64,000 nucleotides of DNA, from contig NW_027480422.1 of assembly GCF_051401765.1 (NCBI RefSeq), positions 11,488,001 through 11,552,000 on the forward strand. The letters run 5' to 3'. This document shows, in pieces, positions 1-12,225 of this stretch. The DNA is from Calliopsis andreniformis (lineage: Eukaryota > Arthropoda > Insecta > Hymenoptera > Andrenidae). Positions within the stretch are counted from its first letter, which is position 1. Every line of letters starts with the position of its first letter. The notes under the pieces are model-generated. The model ran no database searches, was not told where the DNA came from, and was given only the letters and a program-made list of their open reading frames with translations. Position numbers and translations under genes: made by a program.

Positions 1-329
1 TGCTCCACCAGATCGAACAGCTAGGGACTTAGAATTCAACGCCAGAAGAATAAAATACAACATAAGTATAACAGTGTTTCCATCGTATAAAATGTATAAT
101 TGCAAGCAGTGTGAAGGTAATGGTCATTTCTGCTTTCCGGGCAACCTAGGCTTTACTCTAGGGCAGAGCTCCACCAGATCGAATAGTTAGGGCCTAAGAA
201 GACAACGCCAGAAGCATAAAATACAATATAAATACAACAGTTTCTCCGTGGTATAAGTGGAATAGTTGCAACCAGTGTGAAAGTGGTAGTCATTTCTACG
301 TTCCGGGCAACCTACGCTTGACTCTAGGG

Positions 330-1193
330 CGTTGTTCCACCAGATCGAATAGTTAGCGCCTGTGGAGTCAACGCCAGAAGCATAAAATACAATATAAATA
401 CAACAGTTTTCCCATCGTATAACAGGAATAATGGCAACCAGTGTGAAAGTACTGGTCATTTCGACGTTCCGAGCAACCTAGGCTTCACTCTAGGGCGTTG
501 CTCCACCAGATCAAATAGCTAGGGCCTTAGAAGTCTACGCCCGGAGCATAAAGTACAAAATAAATACAACAGTTTTTCCATCGCATAAAACGAATAGTTG
601 CAACCAGTGTGAAAGTTATGGTCATTTCTATGTTCCGGGCAACCTAGTCTTCACCCTAGGGCGTTGCACCACCACATCGAATAGCTACGGCCTTAGAAGT
701 CAACGCCAGAAGCATAAAACACATTATAAATACAACAGCTTCACTATGGTATAAGTGGAATTATTGCAACCAGTGTGAAAGTGGTAGTCATTTCTACGTT
801 CCGGGCAACCTCGGCTTGACTCTAGGGCGTTGTTCCACCAGATCGAATAGTTAGGGCCTACGAAGTCAACGCCAGAAGAATAAAATACAATATAAATACA
901 ACGGTTTTTCCATCGTATAAAATGAATAATTGCAAGCAGTGTGAAAGTTATGGTCATTCCTACGTTCCGGTAACCTAGGCTTCACTCTAGGGCGTTGGTC
1001 AACCAGATCGAATAGTTAGCGCCTAAGAAGTCAACGCCAGAAGCATAAAACACAATATAAATGTAACAGCTTTTCCATCGTATAAAACAAATAATTGCAA
1101 CCAGTGTGAAGGTGATGGCCATTTCTACTTTCCGGGCATCCTAGGTATAACTCTGAGGCGTTGCTCCACCAGATCGAATAGTTGGGGCCTAAG
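330..1193 (+). repeat. 8-monomer block, copy 1 (offset 1,326 bp)
   Basis: The variant order here recurs 1,326 bp downstream. CTACGCCCGG is at 535 and 1,861, the GGCAACCAGTGTGAAAGTACTGG monomer is at about 432 and 1,758, and CTAGGTATAACTCTGAGG is at 1,141 and 2,467. The match carries scattered substitutions, so the duplication is old. Edges are approximate. Confidence 0.7.
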
Positions 1194-1655
1194 AAGTCAA
1201 CACCAGGAGCATAAAATACAATTTAAATACAACAGCTTTTCCATCGTATAACAGGAATAACTACAACCAGTTGAAGGTCCTGGTCATTTCTACGTTCCGG
1301 GCAACCTAGGCTTCACTCTAGGGTGTTCCTCAACCAGATCGAATAGTTGGGGCCTTAGAAGTCTACGCCCGAAGCATAAAGTACAAAATAAATACAACAG
1401 CTTTTCCATCGTATAAAACGAATAGTTGCAACCAGTGTGAAAGTTATTGTCATTTCTACGTTCCGGGCAACCTAGCCTTCACTCTAGGGCGTTGCTCTAC
1501 CACATCGAATAGCTACGGCCTAAGAAGTCAACGCCAGAAGCATAAAATACAATAAAAATACAACAGTTTCTCCATGGTATAAGTGGAATAATTGTAACCA
1601 GTGTGAAAGTAATGGTCATTTCTACGTTCCGTGCAACCTAGGCTTCACTCTAGGG

Positions 1656-2519
1656 CGTTGCCCCACCAGATCGAATAGTTAGGGCCTAAGAAGCCAACGC
1701 CAGAAAGATAAAATACAATATAAATACAACAGTTTTCCCATCGTATAACAGGAATAATGGCAACCAGTGTGAAAGTACTGGTCATTTCTTCGTTCCGGGC
1801 AACCTAGGCTTCACTCTAGGGCGTTGCTCCACCAGATCGAATAGCTAGGGCCTTAGAAATCTACGCCCGGAGCATAAAATACAAAATAAATACAACAGTT
1901 CTTCCATCGTATAAAACGAATAGTTGCAACCAGTGTGAAAGTTATGGTCATTTCTACGTTCCGGGCAACCTAATCTTCACTCTAGGGCGTTGCTCCACCA
2001 CATCGAATAGCTAGGGCCTTAGAAGTCAACGCCAGAAGCATAAAATACAATATAAATACAATAGTTTCTCCATGGTGTAAGTGGAATAATTGCAACCAGT
2101 GTGAAATTGGTAGTCATTTCTACGTTCCGGGCAACCTCGGCTTGACTCTAGGGCGTTGTTCCACATGATCGAATAGTTAGGGCCTACGAAGTCATCGCCA
2201 GAAGAATAAAATACAATATAAATACAACGGTTTTTCCATCGTATAAAATGAATAATTGCAAGCAGTGTGAAAGTTATGGTCATTCCTACGTTCCGGTAAC
2301 CTAGGCTTCATTCTAGGGCGTTGGTCCACCAGATCGAATACTTAGCGCCTAAGAAGATAACGCCAGAAGCATAAAACACAATATAAATGCAACAGCTTTT
2401 CCATCGTATAAAACAAATAATTGCAACCAGTGTGAAAGTGATGGCCATTTCTACGTTCCGGGAATCCTAGGTATAACTCTGAGGCGTTGCTCCACCAGAT
2501 CGAATAGTTGGGGCCTAAG
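1656..2519 (+). repeat. 8-monomer block, copy 2 (offset 1,326 bp)
   Basis: Second copy of the 330-1,193 block, with the same order of marker variants. Its later part also takes part in the 829 bp period with 2,509-3,179, so successive duplications of different sizes overlap here. Confidence 0.7.
1680..2350 (+). repeat. 5-monomer period, copy 1 (offset 829 bp)
   Basis: AAGCCAACGCCAGAAAGATA, GGAATAATGGCAACCAG and the rare CCTAATCTTCACTCTAGG occur here and again 829 bp to the right (AATCTTCACT at 1,972 and 2,801). Identity is high with several substitutions, and fades near 2,340. Confidence 0.75.
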
Positions 2520-3179
2520 AAGCCAACGCCAGAAAGATAAAATACAATTTAAATACAACAGTTTTCCCATCGTATAACAGGAATAATGGCAACCAGTGTG
2601 AAAGTACTGGTCATTTCTTCGTTCCGGGCAACCTACGCTTGACTCTAGGGCGTTGCTCCACCAGATCGAATAGCTAGGGCCTTAGAAGTCTACGCCCGGA
2701 GCATAAAACACAAAATAAATACAACAGTTTTTCCATCGTATAAAACGAATAGTTGCAACCAGTGTGAAAGTTATGGTCATTTCTACGTTCCGGGCAACCT
2801 AATCTTCACTCTAGGGCGTTGCTCCACCACATCGAATAGCTAGGGCCTTAGAAGTCAACGCCAGAAGCATAAAATACAATATAAATACAATAGTTTCTCC
2901 ATGGTGTAAGTGGAATAATTGCAACCAGTGTGAAATTGGTAGTCATTTCTACGTTCCGGGCAACCTCGGCTTGACTCTAGGGCGTTGTTCCACAAGATCG
3001 AATAGTTAGGGCCTACGAAGTCAACGCCAGAAGAATAAAATACAATATAAATGCAACGGTTTGTACATCGTATAAAATGGATAATTTCAAACAGTGTGAA
3101 AGTTATGGTCATTCCTACGTTCCGGCAACCTAGCCTTCACTCTAGGGAGTTGCTCCACCAGATCCAATAGTTAGCGCCT
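2509..3179 (+). repeat. 5-monomer period, copy 2 (offset 829 bp)
   Basis: Partner of 1,680-2,350. It differs at several sites, for example CCTACGCTTGACTC at about 2,631 where copy 1 has CCTAGGCTTCACTC, and TTTGTACATCG near 3,060 where copy 1 has TTTTTCCATCG. Confidence 0.75.
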
Positions 3180-3189
3180 ACGAAGTCAA

Positions 3190-4160
3190 CGCCAGAAGCA
3201 TAAAATACAATATAAATACAATAGTTTCTCCATGGTGTAAGTGGAATAATTGCAACCAGTGTGAAATTGGTAGTCAATTCTACGTTCCGGGCAACCTCGG
3301 CTTGACTCTAGGGCGTTGTTCCACCAGATCGAACAGTTAGCGCCTAAGAAGTCAACGCCAAAAGCCTAAAACACAATATAAATACAACAGCTTTTCATCG
3401 TATAAAACGAATAATTGCAACCAGTGTGAGAGTTATGTCCATTTCTACGTTCCGGGAATCCTAGGCATAACTCTGAGGCGTTGCTCCACCAGATCGAATA
3501 GTTGGGGCCTAAGAAGTCAACACCAGGAGCATAAAATACAATTTAAATACATCAGCTTTTCCATCGTATAACAGGAATAACTACAACCAGTGTGAAGGTA
3601 CTGGTCATTTCTACGTTCCGGGCAACCTACGCTTCACTCTAGGGCGTTGCTCCACCAGATCGAAAAGCTAGGGAATTAAAATTCAACGCCAGAAGCAAAA
3701 AATACAATAAAAATACAACAGTTTTGCCACCGTATAACAGGAATAATTGCAACCAGTGTGAAAGTAATGCTCATTTCTACGTTCTGGGTATCATAGACTT
3801 AACACTGAAGCATAGCTCCACCCAGATCGAATAGCTAGGGACTTAGAATACAACGCCAGAAGCATAAAATACAATAAAAATACTACAGTTTTTCATCGTA
3901 TAACAGGAATAATTGCACCCAGTGTGAAAGTAATGGCCGTTTCTACGTTCCGGGCAAGCTAGGCTTCACTCTAGGGAGTTGCTCCACCACATCCAATAGC
4001 TACGGCCTTAGTAGTCAACGCCAGGAGATAAAATACAATAAAAATACAACAGCCCTTCATAGTGTAACAGGAATAACTACAACCAGTGTGAAGGTACTGG
4101 TCATTTCTACGTTCCGGGCAACCTAGGCTTCGCCCTAGGGCGTTGCTCCACCAGATCGAA
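3190..4160 (+). repeat. Block duplicated at 2,648 bp, copy 1
   Basis: The distinctive run GTCAATTCTACG (3,273), GCCTAAAAC (3,364), CGAAAAGCTAGGGAATTAAA (3,661), the ATCATAGACTTAACACTGAAGC variant (about 3,789) and GTAGTCAACGCCAGGAGATA (about 4,010) recurs in the same order 2,648 bp later. 2,648 bp is 16 monomers with small net deletion. Confidence 0.8.
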
Positions 4161-5837
4161 TAGTTAGGGCCTACGAAGTCAACGCCAGAAGAATAAAATA
4201 CGATATAAATACAACGGTTTTTACATCGTATAGAATGAATAATTTCAAACATTGTGAAAGTTATGGTCATTCCTACGATCCGGCAACCTAGCCTTCACTC
4301 TAGGGAGTTGCTCCACCAGATCGAATAGTTAGCGCCTAAGAAGTCAACGCCAGAAGCATAAAATAAAATATAAATACAACAGCTTCTCTATGGAATAAGA
4401 GGAATAATTGCAACCAGTGTGAAATTGGTAGTCATTTCTACGTTCCGGGCAACCTCGGCTTGACTCTAGGGCGTTGTTCCACCAGAGCGAATAGTTAGCG
4501 CCTACGAAGTCAACGCCAGAAGAATAAAATACGATATAAATACAACGGTTTTTACATCGTATAGAATGAATAATTTCAAACGGTGTGAAAGTTATGGTCA
4601 TTCCTACGTTCCGGCAACCTAGCCTTCACTCTAGGGAGTTGCTCCACCAGATCGAATAGATAGCGCCTAAGAACTCAACGCCAGAAGCCTAAAACACAAT
4701 ATAAATACAACAGCTTTTCATCGTATAAAACGAATAATTGCAACCAGTGTGAAAGTTATCGCCATTTCTACGTTCCGGGAATCCTAGGCATAACTCTGAG
4801 GCGGTGCTCCACCAGATCGAATAGTTGGGGCCTAAGAAGTCAACACCAGGAGCATAAAATACAATTTAAATACAACAGATTTTCCATCGTATAACAGGAA
4901 TAACTACAACCAGTGTGAAGGTACTGGCCAGTTCTACGTTCCGGGCAACCTACGCTTCACTCTAGGGCGTTGCTCCACCAGGATCGAATAGCTAGGGCCT
5001 TAGCATTCAACGCCAGAAGCATAAAATACAATAAAAATACTACAGGTTTTCATCGTATAACAGGAATAATTGCACCCAGTGTGAAAGTAATGGTCGTTTC
5101 TACGTTCCGGACAAGCTAGGCTTCACTCTAGGGAGTTGCTCCACCACATCCAATAGCTACGGCCTTAGTAGTCAACGCCAGGAGATAAAATACAATAAAA
5201 ATACAACAGTCCTTCATATTGTAACAGGAATAACTACAACCAGTGTGAAGGTACTGGTTATTTCTACGTTCCGGGCAACCTAGGCTTCACCCTAGGGCAT
5301 TGCTCCACCAGGTCGAATAGCCAGGGCCTTAGAAGTCGACGCCAGAAGGATAAAATATATTATAAATACAACATTTTTTCCCTCGTATAACAGGAATAAT
5401 TGCAAACAGTGTGAAAGTAATGGTCATTTCTACGTTCCGGGCAGCCTAGGCTTCACTCTAGGGCCTTGCTCCACCGGATCGAATAGTTGGGGCCTAAGAA
5501 GTCAACACCAGGAGCATAAAATACAATTTAAATACAACAGCTTTTCCATCGTATAACAGGAATAACTCCAACCAGTGTGAAGGTCCTGGTCATTTCTACG
5601 TTCCGGGCAACCTAGGCTTCTCTCTAGGGTGTTCCTCAACTAGATCGAATAGTTGGGGCCTTAGAAGTCTACGCCCGGAGCATAAAATACAAAATAAATA
5701 CAACAGCTTTTCCATCGTATAAAACGAATAGTTGCAACCAGTGTGAAAGTTATTGTCATTTCTACGTTCCGGGCAACCTAGTCTTCACTCTAGGGCGTTG
5801 CTCTACCACATCGAATAGCTACGGCCTTAGAAGTCAA

Positions 5838-6808
5838 CGCCAGAAGCATAAAATACAATATAAATACAACAGTTTCTCCATGGTATAAGTGGAATAATTG
5901 CAACCAGTATGCAAGTGGTAGTCAATTCTACGTTCCGGGCAACCTCGGCTTGACTCTAGGGCGTTGTTCCACCAGATCGAATAGTTAGCGCCTAAGAAGT
6001 CAACGCCAGAAGCCTAAAACACAATATAAATACAACAGCTTTTCATCGTATAAAACGAATAATTGCAACCAGTGTGAGAGTTATGTCCATTTCTACGTTC
6101 CGGGAATCCTAGGCATAACTCTGAGGCGTTGCTCCACCAGATCGAATAGTTGGGGCCTAAGAAGTCAACACCAGGAGCATAAAATACAATTTAAATACAA
6201 CAGCTTTTCCATCGTATAACAGGAATAACTACAACCAGTGTGAAGGTACTGGTCATTTCTACGTTCCGGGCAACCTACGCTTCACTCTAGGGCGTTGCTC
6301 CACCAGATCGAAAAGCTAGGGAATTAAAATTCAACGCCAGAAGCAAAAAATACAATAAAAATACAACAGTTTTGCCAACGTATAACAGGAATAATTGCAA
6401 CCAGTGTGAAAGTAATGATCATTTCTACGTTCTGGGTATCATAGACTTAACACTGAAGCATTGCTCCACCCAGATCGAATAGCTAGGGACTTAGAATTCA
6501 ACGCCAGAAGCATAAAATACAATCAAAATACTACAGTTTTTCATCGTATAACAGGAATAATTGCAACCAGTGTGAAAGTAAAGGCCGTTTCTACGTTCCG
6601 GGCAAGCTAGGCTTCACTCTAGGGAGCTGCTCCACCACATCCAATAGCTACGGCCTTAGTAGTCAACGCCAGGAGATAAAATACAATAAAAATACAACAG
6701 TCCTTCATAGTGTAACAGGAATAACTGCAACCAGTGTGAAGGTACTGGTCATTTCTACGTTCCGGGCAACCTAGGCTTCACCCTAGGGCGTTGCTCCACC
6801 AGATCGAA
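5838..6808 (+). repeat. Block duplicated at 2,648 bp, copy 2
   Basis: Partner of 3,190-4,160, with GTCAATTCTACG at 5,921, GCCTAAAAC at 6,012 and CGAAAAGCTAGGGAATTAAA at 6,309. It departs from copy 1 after about 6,800, where the AGCCAGGGCCTTAGAAGTCG variant follows. Confidence 0.8.
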
Positions 6809-9573
6809 CAGCCAGGGCCTTAGAAGTCGACGCCAGAAGCATAAAATATATTATAAATACAACATTTTTTCCATCGTATAACAGGTATAATTGCAAACAG
6901 TGTGAAAGTAATGGTCATTTCTACGTTCCGGGCAACCTAGGCTTCACTCTAGGGCGTTGCTCCACCAGATAGAATAGTTAGGGCCTTAGAAGTCAACTCC
7001 AGAAACATAAAACAGATTATAAATACAACAGTTTTTGCATCATATAAAATCAATAATTGCAAACAGTGTGAAGGTAATGGTCATTTCTACGTTCCGGGCA
7101 ACCTAGGCTTCAATCTATTGCGTTGTTCCACCAGATCGAATAATTAGTGCTAAAGAAGTCAACGCCAGAAGCATAAAATACAATATAAATACAACAGTTC
7201 TTCATTCGTATTAACGAATAATTGCATCCGGTGTGAAGGTAATGGTCATTTCTGCGTTCCGGGAACCTAGGCATCACTCTAGGGCGTTGCTCCACCAGAT
7301 CGAATAGCTAGGGACTTAGAATTCAACGCCAGAAGCAAAAAATACAATAAAAATACAACAGTTTTGCCATCGTATAACAGGAATAGTTGCAACCAGTGTG
7401 AAAGTAATGCCCATTTCTACGTTCCGGGTATCATAGACTTAACACTGAAGCATTGCTCCACCCAGATCGAATACCTAGGGACTTAGATTTCAACGCCAGA
7501 AGCATAAAATACAATAAAAATACAACAGTTTTTCCATCGCATAAAACGAATAGTTGCAACCAGTGTGAAAGTTATGGTCATTTCTATGTTCCGGGCAACC
7601 TAGGCATTACTCTAGGGCGATGCTTCACCAGATTGAATAGATAGAGCCTAAGAAGTCACCGCGAGAAGCATAAATTACAATAAAAATACTACAGTTTTTC
7701 CATCGTATAACAGGAATAATTGCAACCAGAGTGAAAGTGATGGTCATTTCTACGTTCCGGGCAACCTAGGCTTCACTCTAGGGTGTTCCTCAACCAGATC
7801 GAATAGTTGGGGCCTTAGAAGTCGACGCCAGAAGCATAAAATACATTATAAATACAACAGTTTTTGCATCGTATAAAATGAATAAATGCAAACAGTGTGA
7901 AAGTAATGGTCATTTCTACGTTCCGTGCAACCTGGGTTCCACTCTAGGGCGTTGCTCCACGAGATCGTATAGTTAGGGCCTAAGAAGTCAACGCCAGAAG
8001 CATAAAATACAATATATATATACAACAGATTTTCCATCGTATAACAGGAATAATCGCAAACAGTGTGAAAGTACTGGTCATTTCTACGTTCCGAGCACCT
8101 AGGTTTCGCTCTAGGGCGTTGCTCCACCAGATCGAACGGCAAGGGACTTAGAAGTCAACGGCAGAAGCATAAAATACAATAAAAATAGAACAGTTTTTCC
8201 ATTGTATAACAGGAATCATTGCTACCAGTGTGAAAGTAATGGTCATTTCTACGTTCCGTGCAACCTAGGCTTCACTATAGGGCGTTGTTCCACCAGATCG
8301 AATAGTGAGGGCCTACTAAGTCAACGCCAGAAGCATAAAACACAATATAAATACAACAGCTTTTCCACCGTATAAAACGAATAATTGCAACCAGTGTGAA
8401 AGTGATGGCCATTTCTATGTTCCGGGCATCCTAGATATAACCCTGAGGCGTTGCTTCACCGAATCGAATAGTTAGGGCCTAAGAAGTCAACGCCAGAAGC
8501 ATAAAATACAATATAAATACAACATTTTTTCCATCGTATAGCAGGAATAATTGCAACCAGTGTGAAGGTAATGGTCATTTCTACGTTCCAGGCAACCTAG
8601 GCTTCACTCTAGGTCGTTGCTCCACCAGATCAAATAGTTAGGGCCTAAGAAGTCAACGCCAGAAGCATAAAACACAATATAAATACGACAACTTTTCCAT
8701 CGTATAAAACGTATAATTGCAACCAGTGTGAAAGTAATGGTCATTTCTACGTTCCGGGCAACCTAGGCTTCACCCTAGGGCGTTGCTCCACCAGGTCGAA
8801 TAGCCAGGGCCTTAGAAGTCGACGCCAGAAGCGTAAAATATATTATAAATACAAGATTTTTTCCATCGTATAACAGGAATAATTGCAAACAGTGTGAATG
8901 TAAAGGTCATTTCTACGTTCCGGACAACCTTCGGTTCACTCTAGGGCGTTCTTCAACCAGTTCGAATATTTAGGGCCTAAGAAGTCAACGCCAGGCACAT
9001 AAAATACAATATAAATACAACAGCTTTACCATCGTATATAATGTATATTTGCAAACAGTGTGAAGGTAAAGGTCATTTCTACGTTCCGGGCAACCTAGGC
9101 TAAACTGTAGGGCGTAGCTCCACCAGGTCGAATAGTTAGGGCCTTAGAAGTCAACGCCCGAAGCATGAAATACAAAATGAATAGAACAGTTTTTCCATCG
9201 AATAACAGGGATAACTGCAACCAGTGTGAAAGTTATGGTCATTTCTACGTTCCGTGCAACCTAGGCTTGAATCTAGGTCGTTGCTCCACCAGATCGAATA
9301 GTTAGCGCCTACGGAGTCAACGCCAGAAGCATAAAATACAATATAAATACAACAGTTCTCCATTCGTATTAACGAATAATTGCATCCGGTGTGATGGTAA
9401 TGGCCATTTCTACGTTCCGGGCTACCTAGGCTTCACTCCAGGGAGTTGCTCCACCAGATCGAATAGTTAGCGCCTAAGAAGTCAACGCCAGAAGCATAAA
9501 ATAAAATATAAATACAACAGCTTCACTATGGAATAAGTGGAATAATTGCAACCAGTGTGAAATTGGTAGTCAT
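6809..9573 (+). repeat. Diverged monomers with no clear higher-order period
   Basis: About 17 monomers with mixed variants. Examples are an ATATATATA stretch near 8,012, CGTATTAACGAATAATTGCATCC near 7,207 and 9,366, and the AAGTCGACGCCAGAAGC variant near 7,817 and 8,816. Some individual monomers resemble ones at 5.3 kb or 9.8 kb, but I could not fit a regular multi-monomer unit. Nothing else was seen in this stretch. Confidence 0.7.
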
Positions 9574-11748
9574 TTCTACATTCCGGGCAACCTACGCTTC
9601 ACTCTAGGGCGTTGCTCCACCAGATAGAATAGTTAGGGCCTACGAAGTCAACGCCAGAAGCATAAAACACAATATAAATACGACAACTTTTCCATCGTAT
9701 AAAACGTATAATTGCAACCAGTGTGAAAGTAATGGTCATTTCTACGTTCCGGGAAACCTACTTTTCACTCTAGGGCGTTGCCCCACCAGATCGAATAGCC
9801 AGGGCCTTAGAAGTCGACGCCAGAAGCATAAAACATATTATAAATAAAACAGTTTTTCATCGTATAAAACGAGTAATTGCAACCAGTTTGCAAGTCACGC
9901 TCATTGCTACGTTCCGGGCAACTTAGGCTTGACTCTAGGGCGTTGCTCCACCACATCTAATAGCTACGGCCTTAGAAGTCAATGCCAGAAGCATAAAATA
10001 CAATATAAGTACAACAGTTTTTCCATCGTATAAAACGAGTAATTGTATCCAGTGTGAAAGTAATGGCCATTTCTACGTTCCGTGCAACCTAGACTTGACT
10101 CTAGGGCGTTGCTCCGCCAGATCGAATAGTTAGGGCCATAGAAGTCAACGCCCGAAGCATAAAATACAATAAAGATACTACAGTTTTTCCATCGTATAAC
10201 AGGAGTAATTGCAACCAGTGTGAAAGTGATGGTCATTTCTACGTTCCTGGCAACCTAGGCTTCAATCTAGGGCGTTGTTCCACCAGATCGAATAGTAAGG
10301 GCCTAAGAAGTCAACGCCAGAAGCATAAAATACAATATAAGTACAACAGTTTTTCCATCGTATAAAACGAATAATTGCATCCAGTGCGAATGTAACGGCC
10401 ATTTCTATGTTCCGGGCAACCTAGGCATCACTCTAGGGCGTTGCTCCACCAGCTCGAGTAGTAAGTGTCTAAGAAGTCAACGCCAGAAGCATAAAATACA
10501 ATATAGATACAACAGCTTTCAATCGTATAACAGGAGTAATTGTAACCAGTGCGAAGGTAATGGTCATTTCTATGTTCCGGGCAACCTAGGCTTCACTCTA
10601 GGGCGTTGCTCCACCAGATCGAATAGCTAGGGACTTAGAATTCAACGCCAGAAGCATAAAATACAAAATAAATTCAACAGTTTTTCCATCCTATAAAACG
10701 AATAATTGCAACCAGTGTGAAAGTTATGGTCATTTCTACGTTCCGGGATACCTAGGCTTCACTCTAGGGTGTTGTTCCAACAGATCGAATTGTTAGGGCC
10801 TTAGAAGTCAACGCCCGAAGCATAAAATACAATGAAAATGCAACAGTTTTTCCATGGTATAACACGAATAATTGCATCCTGTGTGAAAGTGATAGCCATT
10901 TCTACGTTCCGGGCAACCTAGGCTTCACTGTAGGGTGTTCCTCCACCAGATGGAATAGCTAGGGCCTCAGAAGTCTACGCGCGGAGCATAAAATAGAATA
11001 AAAATACAACAGTTTTTCCATCCTGTAAAATGAATAATTGCAATCAGTGTGAAGGTAATGGTCATTTCTGCGTTTCGGGCAACCTAGGATTCATTCTAGG
11101 GCGTTGCTCCACCAGATCGAATAGTTAATGCCATAGAAGTCAACGCCCGAAGCATAAAATACAATAAAGATACAACAGTTTTTCCATCGTATAAAACGAA
11201 TAATTGCAACCGGTGTGAATGTTATGGTCATTTCTACGTTCCGGGCAACCTAGGCTTCGCTCTAGGGCGTTGCTCCATCAGATCGAATAGTTAGGGCCTA
11301 AGATGTCAACGCACGAAGCATAAAACAGAGTATATATACAACAGCTGTTCCATCGTATAAAACGAATAATTGCATCCAATGTGAAAGTGATAGTCATTTC
11401 TACGTTCCGGGCAAACTGGGATTCAATCTAGGGCGTTGTTCCACCAGATCGAATAGCAAGGGCCTAAGAAGTCAACGCCAGAAGCATAACATACAATATA
11501 AGTGCAACAGTTTTTCGATCGTATGAAACGAATGATTGCAACCGGTGTGAAGGTAATGGTCATTTCTAAGTTCCGGGCAACCTAGGCTTCACTGTAGGGC
11601 GTTGCTCCACGAGATCGAATAGCTAGGGCCTTAGAAGTCAACGCCCGAAGCATAAAATACAATAAAAGTACAACAGTTTCTCCAACGTATAACAGTAATA
11701 ATTGCAACCAGTGTGAAAGTGATAGTCATTTCTACGTTCCGGGCAACC
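9574..11748 (+). repeat. 16-monomer HOR (offset 2,652 bp), copy 1
   Basis: This block is repeated 2,652 bp to the right with few differences. GGGAAACCTACTTTTCACTC, the AAAACATATTATAAATAAAAC variant, GCTCGAGTAGTAAGTGTC and GAGTATATATACAACAGC all recur in order. The repeated part is about 2,175 bp. Near the left edge copy 1 has GGCCTACGAAG where copy 2 has GGCCTTAGAAG. Confidence 0.9.
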
Positions 11749-12225
11749 TCGGCTTGACTCTAGGGCGTTGTTCCACCAGATCGAATAGTTAGGGCCTACG
11801 AAGTCAACGCCAGAAGAATAAAATACGATATAAATACAACGGTTTTTACATCGTATAGAATGAATAATTTCAAACAGTGTGAAAGTTATGGTCATTCCTA
11901 CGTTCCGGCAACCTAGCCTTCACTCTAGGGAGTTGCTCCACCAGATCGAATAGTTAGCGCCTAAGATGTCAACGCCAGAAGCCTAAAACACAATATAAAT
12001 ACAACAGCTTTTCATCGTATAAAACGAATAATTGCAACCAGTGTGAAAGTTATGGCCATTTCTACGTTCCGGGAATCCTAGGCATAACTCTGAGGCGTTG
12101 CTCCACCAGATCGAATAGTTGGGGCCTAAGAAGTCCACACCAGGAGCATAAAATATAATTTAAATACAACAGCTTTTCCATCGTATAACAGGAATAACTA
12201 CAACCAGTGTGAAGGTACTGGTCAT
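11749..12225 (+). repeat. 477 bp spacer of left-region type between the two 16-monomer copies
   Basis: The stretch AACCTCGGCTTGACTC, ATACGATATAAATACAACGG, TTTACATCGTATAGAATG, AATTTCAAAC and GGGAATCCTAGGCATAAC matches 4,451-4,930 in order (AACCTCGG at 11,744 and 4,451) and differs from its immediate neighbours. It looks like left-region DNA brought next to the 16-monomer unit by exchange or conversion. No other feature is present. Confidence 0.8.

Larger units (their letters stand above)
1..9573 (+). repeat. Diverged satellite segment (about 57 monomers)
   Basis: Neighbouring monomers differ at many positions and carry small indels, for example CATTCCTACGTTCCGGTAACC near 2,281 and CTCTGAGGCG near 1,151. 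Variants common here and rare to the right include ATACAATATAAATACAAC, GGGAATCCTAGG, CAACACCAGGAGC and AGAAGTCGACGCC. Only short, decayed multi-monomer periods remain. This looks like an older, less homogenised part of the array. It contains no other gene or element. Confidence 0.85.

Noticed and set aside
8005..8022. ATATATATA stretch as a promoter or microsatellite
   Set aside because: It is a short local variant of ATACAATATAAATAC in a single monomer, with no gene downstream.
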